DNA from: Tribonema minus | Lineage: Eukaryota > Sar > Xanthophyceae > Tribonematales > Tribonemataceae | Assembly: GCA_017506865.1 (NCBI GenBank) | Contig: JAFCMP010000525.1 | Location: forward strand, 1,426,001-1,490,000 | Direction: 5' to 3' | Length of the DNA stretch: 64,000 bases | Shown: piece after piece, positions 35,365 to 47,700 of the stretch | Layout of the letters: each line of letters starts with the position of its first letter | Position numbering within the stretch: the first letter of the stretch is position 1 | Program-made: the position numbers and the translations under genes | Notes under the pieces: generated by a model | Seen by the model: only the letters and a program-made list of their open reading frames with translations | Told to the model about the DNA's origin: nothing | The model's database searches: none

Positions 35365-35797
35365 TACAACTTCAACCAAAATCAACTTCAACGCAGACTT
35401 CTGTGCGTGGTGGCTCTATTCTGCATCTGATAGCTGATTGCTGAAATGGGCAAGGCCACAAAACGAAAACCTCAAGGGGAACCTGCGCCAGTAGCAGCAG
35501 CTGCACCAGCCGGGCGCAGCATCAGCAGGTGATGCGGGTCTGCTGGACAACCTACAATCCTTGGATCCCTTTGTCAGGGAGAGCTCCTGTGTAGCGATCG
35601 CCAGTGTCTTTGCACACCTCGACTACCAGCAGACTGCAGGTGGCAGCAAAAGGCCTGTTAAAGCGCCAACTGGGGTGTTGCCCGGCAACTGCTGCCCGGC
35701 AATTGTTGCGGCGGAGTCTTGTCGCCTGCTCGTGGACCTGTGCAGGCGTCCGAACGCGGCTGGTGCACTGAGATGTCAGTGCAGTTGGTGAGCATTA
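35365..35797 (+). pseudogene. Degraded copy of SYO1/HEATR3 promoter and exon 1
   Basis: From ATGGGCAAGGCCACAAAACG at 35446 the sequence follows SYO1 exon 1 (48786 onward) closely, through LDNLQSLDPFVRESSCVAIA and the FAHLDYQQTAGGSK stretch, to about the GTTGGTGAGC at 35788-35797, equivalent to about 49138-49147, roughly 350 bases into the 536-base exon. The upstream 80 bases (AACTTCAACC, AACTTCAACG, GCTGAAATGGG) also match the real SYO1 leader. Small deletions break the frame early, and no later exon follows, so it cannot make SYO1. Its position upstream of MAM33 copy B mirrors the real SYO1 gene upstream of copy C, so it came with the MAM33 duplication. Confidence 0.92.
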
Positions 35798-38784
35798 ACT
35801 TTGCAGTGGGCTCACCTTGCCAGACACTGCCACAGTGTGTGCCTGCACTGATGTCACAGAGAAACAGCATTTACAGTAGCTGCCTTACCTGTTCCTTCAA
35901 GTTCTGCCCTGCTCTTATTCATGGCACGCAACTTGTGACGCAAGCACACCTGATGGAGATTCTGAAGTGAAGTAAATTCTTTAAGTAATTGAGTACAGTG
36001 CCACGATGTGTTGCCATTTTCTGCAGGGCTGGCTGGCTCCTCTTGCAGCCCAAACATGACAGCTTTCTCGAAAGCCATGTCGCGGCGATGATCATGGCTA
36101 CCGCTTCGGCCACTTGTTCAACAGGGGCGCTTCCACTGTCCCACAAAATGTTGTGCACTATGTGGTCAGACTTTCTCAACCAGATGGCCAATTGCCTCAT
36201 ATGCACCCCTACCTCACAATCTGGTTGCCTCACATGCACCCCTACCTCACACACTTTAACTGCGTAGTTAACACCTGGGCAATCATTATGGCGTCAGCCA
36301 CGATCTAGGTGTGAACCCCCCAACCAGCGGGATTGAAGACTGTTGACGCTCAAGTGCCCGTGGTGCGAATGCTTTACGTACGCTCACAGTTACAAGGCCA
36401 GCCATTCACACGCAGTGCCTAGGCTGACCTCACACACCACGTATGAGCTTATGGCGCGTACCAGGAGCTGCTGTTTGTCTGGCACCTCCACCTTACCGTG
36501 GACAGAGAAATTTGAAGAAATGTGCACATGAGTTCAAGGAATCATTATGTGTGGTGACATTCAGGCAGATTTGATTGACTTCAGAGCAAAAAAACGGGAC
36601 CTGAATTCAAAACGTGTGTGGACTCTGCAAATGGGCTTCTCTCAATTTTGAAGATGTGGGTGTAATAGCCGGCTGCCCAGAGATAAATAATGTAGCAAAA
36701 AGATTTTTTTTCCACGCTCAGGATCTTGAGATATCTCATAATGAACTTGGACTTCAAATTCACTTCAACTGTAACCTTCACAAGTACCAGAGTTCAACTC
36801 TAAGTTGAAGTTGACATATGCTCAGTGCTCATCACAGAAAAATCCTAATCAAGTGCAGCACTTGTCTCTTCACCTCATGATCTCAAAAATTCAGCAGTGA
36901 ACGCTGGCAGGGTTCAACCAGACGTCGCCAAAGTGGTTGGATGCTGGGTCTTGTTTTCCCATTTTCAGGTCCCTTTTTTGCAATTCAATCCTCAGATTTG
37001 ATTGACTGCAGCAAGATCTTCGGTGTGTCGCCAAATATCTGGCCATGAAGTTCTCTGCATGTCTATTTGATTGAGATGAGCCAATGAAGTTTGTCGCAAA
37101 TGTCTGATCAGAAAATTCTCTTCATTCATCACATCATGCCTGCAGCATTCAATTTTTCAGCCATCGTATGCAGGGACTGCTTAGAGCAAATCTTTGAAGT
37201 AAAAAAACAGACTCAGCACATCAAGCGCACTTTTAAAAAGGAAGCATGGCAAAACAGGACCTGGCCGTGAGCGAAACAGAATCCAACAAGTCAATTGCCT
37301 GACATAACAAGTCTGGGCAGACAGCACCCACATGATCAAGCAATCGGTGATGACGACAACAATGCATATAGAAGTCATCAAGCTGCAACGTGGGTCATTG
37401 GCAACGCTATATTACTGTACCTGTACCTGCTGAATCTTTGTACCTGGTGAAATAAAGCAGAACTTGGCGAACACGTCATCGCTATCTGTCGCGCATGTCT
37501 GTCATGTCTTCTTCGAAGCGCCTGGCAAGCGCGTGAGGCCACCGGACACTGAAGTCTGTGACTATTTGCCGCTGCTGCCACTACTGCCGCACCTGCCAAC
37601 CTTTTCGACGTGGGTCTTGCTCGGAGTGGACAACCAGACGCACCACTGACCCCTGCTGCCCGGAATACAGACGCCGGTGATCAGGCTCGTGTAGGTGAGC
37701 GCCAGGTGAGCGTGTTGAGCACTGCGGCACTGCCCTCGCCCGCTCAGCTGATCCGAGACTCGCTGACCAGTGTGGTTTTGATGACGTGCGCACGTGGGAG
37801 TACGCATGCAACACGTGCAAAGTAACATGCCATTGGGCACGTAGGACTCTCGGAGTATTGCTGTGTTATTTGATTGTGGTGGTCCGCAGCAACAGCCCTC
37901 ACATTTTGTTTTTGCATTGAGTTCATTGTATGATGCTCTTCGAAGCCACTACGATGGGGAATGTACCGTTACGGGGTAGTACATACGTAGAATCCTTACA
38001 GCTAGATGCCAATCATCCGGGCTTTTTCGCGCCCTGAGCCAGAATTAATAAAAAGTGCATACATTTTGATTCTCACTGCGCTCAGCAGCTTCAATACTTC
38101 GAAGTTAGATGCAATGCTCTCAAGGGAGCCTGTCAATGCGGCTGAGGCGAACAATATACTCATCATGAGGGTCATGACGATGATATCAAGCACACACTCT
38201 GATGGCGCGCTGCTCAAAATCTTCCTTGTGTCTGCAGGACTAGTGGCACTGATGCAGCAATGATCTCCTCCTAAAGGACCTGCTTATTTATAGAGCAGAG
38301 CTTGACTTCGGCAGAATACAGAAGTGTGCGAACAGCACTTGCAGAGCCCGAAGATGCAAAGGGCATGTAAATCGAGCAACCAGCAGCCGTTCAATTGAAT
38401 ATTATTAGGTCACATGATGCCAAATATCAAGCAAACATGGAGTTTTTGGTTGCTGAGATCATGTGCTGCCTCAGCTGCGTTCGCAGATCTTGAGGCTGGC
38501 ACTCACAGCAGAGGGCGCATGTGTTCCTGCCCACAGTGGAAAAGCGCATTCATGGTCAGCATGACGCCAGCAGCAGCAGGTACCAGAATGCCTGCAAGGC
38601 AGGCAGGACTGGTGAGGCGCCATTGACGCAATTCACATTGCTATTTGCGTGCACCCTGCTGTGGTATTGCGCATCGAGAGAGCGTCCCCGGTGACGCACC
38701 AAGAGTGTGACTCGCTGACTCGTAGCTTTGGCCTACGCAAGTGGGGTCGGGGCGTGCAGCCGCAACCATGACGCCAGTGGTGCC
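35798..38784. other. Spacer between the SYO1 exon copy and MAM33 copy C
   Basis: About 3 kb of AT-richer sequence with no supported gene. It contains AACTTCAA-type words near 36760-36815 and a segment (about 38013-38055) nearly repeated at 42551-42595. A 61-residue frame at 37464-37649 has no recognised domain. Confidence 0.4.
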
Positions 38785-41700
38785 TCAATCAAGAAAGTGG
38801 CTGATCTTGTCGAGCCACAGCTCTTGCTTCTGTGTGTTAGGGTTCTTGCACTCCCAGTAGGCGCACATGGCGCTGCGCACTTCATCGTCCAGACCCCTGC
38901 AAACGCAGCACCGCCGCGGTTGTAGCATGGTGTGGTTATTTTTTCATGCACCTGAAGTAATGAGCGCACAACTTGACCGGAACAGCTTAGACGGAGCTGG
39001 TTCTCCGCGCGCAACTACTACTGAACCAGATTAACACTTCAACGTGCGGTTCACGTACTCCCACGCTCACGTCCAGCTCAGTTCACACCCTTGGTTCAAA
39101 CCTGAATGGTATTTCTGAAGTACGCCCTTTACAGTACTACGCATAGTCACTGTGTTACTTTGAGTGTCACTGAGTGGTCTGCTGTCAGGTCAGCAGGTTG
39201 CGTGGCTCATTGTGTCAAGTCACAACGATTCAAGAAGCACCTCAACAGATATTGTCCTGTGGGAAGTCGGTTGAGCACTGAGCTGGAGATCCCTAGGGCA
39301 AGAGGAGGCATGGGCACCCACTGGCAGCCGCCCATTCCTCGGTGTTCTGGGCACATAAGCCTATATGATATCTCCTGCTCATTGGGGATGCGGAGAGGCA
39401 GACAAGCAGCGAAGGGCGCCTGACGCTTGCCGTGCGCAGTCATCGCCAAAAGTTTGTTGTGAGCACTGTTCCTCGATGATCGCTCTTGAAGATGACATGA
39501 GCACCCTCAAGCTGTTGTGCGCAGATGAGTGGTTTGCCCTCGTGCGCAATGCTTCCCTCCAGACTTGTTATGAAACTTGATCAGATGCAAAGAAGAATGA
39601 GATGCCATACAAAACACAGTGATCCAGCCATTGCGGTCATCATGAAGTGAGCGGATCTGCTGCTCACCGCTTGTATAGGTAGTTGCAGAAGCCGGTCAGC
39701 ACATTCGGCTCCAGCTGGGTGCCCCATCGCGAGTCTTTCCCCAAAACAATGTGTTCCGCAAATGCTTCGGTTCCGACTGCTGGGTAGGACCCCCGTGCTG
39801 GCGGAGCGGGCGCCTTCACAGGCATGACATAGTCCAGATAAATCTGGTATTGCAGAGTTTTGGAAACAGAGTGCAGCGGGGGTTTAAGCGCTGCCAAAGG
39901 TTGCAGAGCGGCCCATACATACAGACCGTACAGCTGCATTTAGCGCTGAGGCATGTTTTTGCATCGCATGGACTTATGCTTTTAACATCCCTGAGAACCA
40001 TTGGCTTTCTCACCAGTAGCTGGGTACCTTTGAGTGCATAGCATCAGCTAAATGTTACCGCTGATGATGTGAACTCATCGATCCAGCACCGCATCTCAAA
40101 CTGCCCTGCGTCAGAATCTCCTGCACGTCATGTCGTGCAGTTCCGTGCCATCAGGCGCAATGGTAGTACCTGTTATGTTGAGTTGATATGCATCTAGGTG
40201 ACATGCAGATGAAATGTCAAAGAAGATGAGTCTAACATCATGCGCTGCGTGCCGATTGCCGGTTTCCTGGCACTGCATCAAGAAGCACGACTAAGGTCAT
40301 GATGTTGAGTGCGTGCCCTTGCTCACGCACTTTGGTACTACACGCGGCGCTGTCAGCGTCACACATGCCAATATGTCAGGCTACCATAGATGGGCGTGCA
40401 AGCCGACTCAAATTACGAGCTACTGCATGCACAGACGCCACTCACAACTCACGTCTTGCTGTATCTGGACCCTGAAGGCCAAAACGTCCGCGCCCCTCTC
40501 CACGAGCACATCAGCTTCAATTGCTGGCGCGTAGAAAGGGATTGTTCAGACGCACGTGGCAAGAGCGCAAGCGACAAAACAGCAAGTTGGGATTTGCCTG
40601 TCGCATTCCTGTATGACATCTTCAAGTTCAACCCGCATGAAACACACCGTCCTCTTCTGGCCAATATCCCTGTTTCTGCTCATTCCACGCAGCCATTTTG
40701 CAGGACAGCACAAGCTGGGCAGCATGCCTGTGACAGTATGTGATCACTTGAGTCTGCCTTCTAACGCCTACTGGTCCAGTGTTACAGAAGAGCGTGGACA
40801 CTGGCAGGCGTACCGCATGAGCACAACAGGCTAGCCTTTTGAATGCCTAGACTCTCAATAGCAACAGGTGGACCAGCCCGATGTACTTCAGAAGTAGAAA
40901 GTATTTGGGCTGCAGCTGCAGATGCACATGCCTCCTCGGTCGCACCAGGAACAGGGCGCCATACGCTTCCTTGTTCTGGCATGCCCGTGATCACAATGCC
41001 GCTGCACTCAGTTCGTTCGTGCGTGAGTGCAATGCTTGCAGCTGCAATGTGCACCGTCACCAACGTCAACTCACATAGCGAAAAAAAACTCAAGTACTAG
41101 GTCATCCCTCTATGCTGCACAACGCCGTGCAAAGAACGACATGCATGGACGTCACTTGGAACCACAAATTGAATGCACACGTTTATGTTCCTGCCATGGT
41201 GCTGATTTCATGAACACGCCCAGGTATATACTTGTTAAATGCTTGAAGTACTTCGAAGTATCAACACATAATGCCATCAGGATCGCCTAAATATTGGAAG
41301 CGCTGAAATAGGTGTTTGTTCACCGGGTCGGTTGTGGATGAGGATGGCACCGCAGACGCAAAATGGCACCTGGGCACAACATCAAGTTAAAAATTGAAGT
41401 CATGGTCACATACCGTGGTCGCATTCACCCTTACCCATGTGTCAGGCACTGCGTGATTTGCGTTGATGCTTTCACCAATCCATTCATGATTATTCCTTCC
41501 AAATTTTAGGCCGTACAGCATATTCAACCAAGGACTGAGTTACTTCTGATTGTACTGAGCTGAGATCACCTGCTCACGGTACCAAGAGATCAGCTGAAAA
41601 CTTCATAATGGCAGTTTTGTTGCGCGGAAATGGCACCTTTTTGTATAAATGTATATGCTCCAAGGCACCATCACACTAAAGCCAAGTACCGTATTATTGA

Positions 41701-44700
41701 TACTTAAGCCCATGGGGCTTAATTATCAACATGGGGCATGATTATCGATAACACGGTACACCTGCAGGTGACCTGGGGGATCACTGTTCCTGGGAGACTA
41801 GCACGGTCAGCACGGCTGTGTCAAGCGCCACGGGTCAAGGCGCACGACGCCATCGTCCACAATAGCGTCAAGAGGGCCACGCAGCGCATCCTGCGGCAAT
41901 ACCTCAAAACGGGACTGGTAGATGAGGACTACACGCCGTTTCTGGGATCCGCCGGGCCGCCGGGAAGTCGCAGGATGGACATCGTGCTGCCTGCCGACGC
42001 CTTCCCGGTGACCGGCTACGACGACCCGACACGTCACCTACCGCTCATGGTGGACGTCACCTGCTTCGAGGCACAGGTGGCGTCGCGGGCGGCGAAGACT
42101 GCAGCAGATCCCGAGCGCTGCTGCCGCGACCAAGAGGCCGCCAAATTATCCCACTATTCTGGTCATTATGACCAGAATTGCTACAAACTTGCCACTTTGG
42201 CAATCGGTTTTTTGGCAGCATCGGGGAGCAGGGGCGGAAGCTGCTGGAGGCTGTGGCGACGGAGTATGCCAGCAGGATGTCAGTGCCCAGAGGAGCGTGC
42301 CCTAAAGCTCTTAAGGGCATCGCCCTGGCGCGCTTACGCTCGGCACTGTCGGCAGCGCTCCACATGGCGTACTCTGGCCGTGTCATGACACACATGGCAG
42401 GATGATCCAGGGGGGGGGGGCACATGGAGGAGGACGTAGGGGAGGATCCCAAGATGCCATTTGGCGGCGGCGGCGTTTGAGTGGTTGTCGTTGAGACACT
42501 TTCAAAAGTCACACGACATGCAGATTCCGTACAGCAGCATCAAGTTAGACCATCATCTGGGCTTCTTTGCGCCCTGAGCAAGAATTAATTAAAAGAACAG
42601 TCAGTGCCTACTAGTACTATAGTATTTGGCTGGGGGTTGCCGTGCAGCAGCGTGTGACACAGGTGGCTGCATAGGTCCTGGCCACATTTGAGCGCCGATG
42701 GCCGTCATCATCACACATCCACTGGTGCATATTCTCCAAGACATAGCCCCAATGCAGCCCGAATGTTACAGTTTGGGTATGCAGCTTGGTTAGCAAGGGT
42801 GCACACCACCAGGGAGTTCTGAGTACCAGGGTGCTTTATGATGCCACAACTTGAGGTATTCAAAGGGATTGTGAAACCCTAGCCCTAGGAGCTTCAGTCA
42901 CTCAGACTCGCTTGTCTGGCTGGCTGGAAACCAAGACAGAGAGCAGCCTCCCACCCACACCCTGGGGTGTCTACATAGGCTGGCTAGGGTCACCAACAAC
43001 AGGTAATCTATGCATGACATTTTTTGTGACTTTCATCATGTAAACCTTTTGTTGTGCTTCTTTCTGTCTCAGGCTGTTCCAAGACCATATACATCACTGA
43101 GCAGGGTCCGCTCCGCTCATCCGCGACCCTGAAAGCCAGGAAGCGACCGAGGCCCTTGTCCAGTAGTAGAGTCTCCAGGGCAGAACTAGTATTGGAAGTT
43201 GGCTTATGGCATGCTGTAGCCCTATGTCAGGGGCATCTGCTGACTACTCACTTGTTGAAGTTGATGTTGATCCTAGTGTGATATTGTACTTCAACGATGA
43301 TATTTATACTTCAACTTCATGCTAACTTCAACTGTCATACCACTGCTCAATGTGCAATAGCACAGCTCCACCTGTCTGAACTTCAACAACCAAGAGCTCT
43401 TCTGGTGCGTCTGAGTGAGGCCAACTACTACTATCTAACTTCAACAGTTTGAGTGTCTTGACTGACTTCACTATAGCATTAGTGCTCGGCTGCTTCTGGG
43501 TTTCAGAGTCGCGGATGGGCGGAGCGGATCCTGACTCCTACATTAATCATCCCCCTCATATACGATCGGCATGCTTGTTGTATGTCAAACAAATGATGCT
43601 GGGCCTATCCCCGCCCCCATGCATAAATTCATGTTTAGGGCCGCACTGGCAGCACGACATGCGATTGGTCAACTGTGTCACAACGGTTTAGCCCAAGTGC
43701 GTCATGCACCTGAATTACATGTGCTGCATCTCACCTTTCTTACGCTCTCCTTTGGCCATAAACATCTGTCATACATCCAAGCAGTGCAGGCAGAAAGTAA
43801 TGGACTCGATAAAGATTGAACTGAGTGATGCATTATGTGCTGATGCTGCAGAGTTCACACTGTCACCAGAAACATTTGAGTTCCACTTCGAAGCAAAGCA
43901 AAGCATTTCTGGTGCCACAACTGACCTTCAGCTTCTACTGTCACTGGCATGCATGTCATAGTTGTTTACTTGTATTGGGTGCATGTGCTTGCTCAGGTAA
44001 TATCTACTGGCGCGTAGAACTCATGACCGCGCATTTACATTGCTACGACATGGGTAGCTCAAGAAACTAGCACAAGGGGGAAGTCACAATGTTCAAGTTG
44101 GCACTTGCGCCTCAGTCCATTCATGCGCAGAGACCCGCTCCCGGGTGAGCTGTCCTCTTTGATCATGCCGACGTCATCATTTTACTTCGAGCTGCTTCTT
44201 CATGAGCAACCTTGGTGCCGCTTCAAACATTTTAAGGGATAGAGTCAAGCGCGGTGTTGACGGTGAGCGGCACTGCCAGCAGTGTAAGCGGTGAACACAC
44301 CGGCTGCGTCTCAACATCCAGTTGAGCAGATTCTTGCAGAGTAACGCCTACATCTGCAATCAAGACGCATCATCGCTGCCTAAGCGGGCACACTTACAAG
44401 ATTCAGCTCCCCAAATGCCATGGACACGCGCTCATCAGGAAACACTCCTGGACCCTTGAGGACAAAAGGCTTCTTCTCATACCCAGTCTCTGAGAGCGCA
44501 AAGCCTCTGGAGCGCAGCGTGGCCGCCGCTGCTTCCGCTCTTGCGTCTGCGTGCGTGTCAACGGCATTGTCATATGTCAGCCACATATCGATGCCTGCTC
44601 GCCTTACGTTGCACAGGATCGACACAAATCGTGTACACGAAGGGCGTCGCACGTTGCTCACTTTGCGCCTTGCAGTCTGTGAGCGGGAGCGCAGAGTTCC

Positions 44701-47700
44701 CGCTGCTGCTGCAGTGCGGGTAAATCATTCCCGAAAACCGCAATGACACATCACAAGCAATGATCTGTGTCACGCCTTTTGCTGTACTATTCTACCCTTG
44801 ATGGGCTGTTTCACAGCTGTTACACGAGTAGTGAAAGATTGCCCCACAAATTCCCATTCTGCCTTGTAAATTTCAATCAGTGACCCACCCCACTGACAAA
44901 GCACACCCTCACAGAAGCCTAGGGTGAAGGCATTGGCCGTTGTGCATCCATGGGTTACTGGCACTAGTTACTTCCAGAAGACCCCCCCGAGAGGTCAATG
45001 TACATGATGTTACTGATCTCTTGCTTGTCAAGTAGCATGAACATCATTGATGCTGACAAAGCCAGGCTGTGGCCGTGTCACTCAATACCATGACGTTGCT
45101 AACCCGGGTTGAAGCCCTATGCTCACCCAACGCTAGCACTAGCTTGAACCTTTGCCTAACCCTAATCTTCATTTTACCCTGACCGTAATGTTGGCCCAAA
45201 TAGTAACCCAAAGCGTGTTGTCATTACAATACCTACTCTCTTGTCGCCTGAGCTCCACTAAGCTGCACTAAGCTCACCTAACGCTAGTCCTAATTCGCAC
45301 CCTGCCCCAACATTCTGACCCTGGCTCTAGTCTCACCCAACCCTGATTTAAATCCTGTTTCTAGGGCGGTGATACGGTACGTACCCGATTGACAGCTGAG
45401 CTTCGCTTTCTCCGATACCACTCCCTTCAGCAGGCTTTCACCTGCCAATAGCTCACAAACAGCGCACATGCGTGAGACAGCGGCAGCGGTTCAACCCCTG
45501 TGAGGAAACCTCTGTTGCACAAGGAGGCGACAATGTTTCAAGGGGCGGTGCCCATGGTATGCAGCTAAGCGATCGTCATCCACGTGGCTGCAGCGCACGC
45601 CGCAAGGGTGCTTTGCTCAACGGTCGCACTCTGGAGTCTACAGTTCATCTCACTGTACTGTGCTGTTTGCAGGGGGGGCTGAGTGTGGGCCTTTGTCAGG
45701 TCAGGCGCAGTGGGTCGTGCTTAGGCATGGCAGAACAGGCACAACTGTTGTTCAGGTGTATGATCACACAAGCGGGGCTGATCACAAAGGGTACTGGTGA
45801 GATTTCGCGGGTCTAGTGCAGTTAGGTCAAGGGTGAGGGCTACTGCAAACCTCAACTGTAGGCAACGATAAAATTTGTAAGCACATTTGCGAGTGTGTGC
45901 CAGGCAGGCAAATGGTGAGTCGGGGCTGAATTAGTTGTGCGGCAAGACACCTGAACCCCCCAGCCAACGTAACCGGCGCTACTCAATGACGCAACTCGGC
46001 AGCCGCAAGGGGTTCAAAGCGGTCAGTGAAGTGTAGCCTCGGTCGAGCGCAGCTCAGAATGTCAGAGTGTCTCACAGGGTGGTGAGCTACACAGCAGAAA
46101 CGTGCAGGCGTTCACAAAGTGATTGTACCTTTGGAACGGGCATTCTGCCACAAAATGGGATCATCTACGACATCAGGCTTTCTTTTTACCTTACTTTTTT
46201 TACCTTAAAACAAAATAAAAAATATCAGGCTCCGAGAAACCTGAAGAAGAGGGCTGTGCGGCATTTACACTTATTCGTATTTGCCTAAACGTAGGTGGCA
46301 TCATCTCTTGCCATGCGACAGATGTGCAATACCCTTACATCATATTTCCAATGCGATGCGCAGAAAGCTCACATCGCATACTTTGCAATTGCATCACCTG
46401 GTGACACCATTACCGAACCGGATCCGTAATGTCGACATAAGCTATGCTGTCACTCGGCGGAAACCCATGAAGGTCAGTACACCGAAGTTTTTAAGACTGC
46501 TGCCTCGAATTTCAAGTGGCAGTCATCTGCTCTATGTCACCCCTGCTCTTGATTTAATTATACCTGGCTTTCACAAAGTATTACTGGTGCAGGTAGGGCC
46601 TGTTGTGGCAGTGCACTGTACACCTAGTTGCTGGCAGTTGCAGCATATTGCTGACATTGCAACACCGATGCCGGTTGGTGGCATCACTGGCAATGCAATG
46701 CTACATGGGCTGACTGGAAGGCTGTATTGGCACTGACACTGAGCGTCCAGAGTCCAGTGACTTGATTCCAGAATACAGCCTTCCATGGAACACCCAGGCC
46801 ACATGCATGATTTTTATCACCAAGTATCCTTCACGAATGTAGTTTATAAGCTTTGCAGTAGCATCAGATCAAGCAAATGGAGCGCCAGAATCATGCGCTT
46901 CATGAGTCAAGACCCCTGGGCCACTTGCTCACATACTGCCTCTGCAAACGCGCCAGGCCACATTGCGACGCTCTCACGCTCTGTCAGACGGAAACGTACC
47001 CGCTGTGTCTGGCGGCGAGGCGTCTGCCCGCGGCGGCATCGTTTCTGCGACGTCTGCCGGCGCCTGTGCGGTGGACTGCGTTGCAAGAAAAAGGACACGT
47101 CATTGCACCTTAGACGGTGAACTCCAGGTAGTGCACCTGAGCCGAGAAACTCCAGGGATTGCAACCGCTGATGCGTGCGCAAGCGCGTCTGAGTTATACA
47201 GCGCTCAGCAGCTGGGTTATGCAGCTGTGGCCGAGGGAAGCTGCACGGCTCAGGTCCATCGGCAGCGCCTCGCCGCCTGAAGGCTGTCATGCACTTGCAT
47301 TGCGCCGCGTCTGCAGCGACAGGTGCGGTGTGGCGCACCACAAGGTAGTCACACGCATGTGAGTGCAAAAGTACACTTTGAGCGGGCGTCACCTGTGACG
47401 TTCACGGTGATTTATGGGCACATGCACACAAAGCGCCATCCACTCCGCTCACGTCACCAGCACGCCTGCCAGGGCTGGCGTTCATCAGATGTGGCCACAT
47501 GGCCCTGTCGCTTGCCTCAAAGAGCACCTGCTCAAGTGGTGCTCATGTCTCAGCTCTCGAAGCAAACTGGGATTGAATGACATTTAATTCATCCAGCACA
47601 AACAGCCTGTGCATGCTGACGCTGCCCCTATAGTTGCGCGTCCAGGCAGTGCCCTATGACATCCAAGGAATCCGTACAGGTGCTCCGACAATGCAAGGCT

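Noticed and set aside
37464-37649. Plus-strand frame of 61 residues in the spacer before MAM33 copy C
   Set aside because: No ATG start, no domain, and only weak resemblance to an exon. Not enough to call a gene.
44228-44310. Minus-strand SPLTLLAVPLTVNT segment resembling the MAM33 membrane exon
   Set aside because: It lies downstream of exon 4, out of order. A better match with correct splice sites exists at 47945-47832.
46281-46736. Plus-strand frame of 151 residues inside an intron of MAM33 copy C
   Set aside because: No family features. It lies antisense within a gene supported by three-way comparison.
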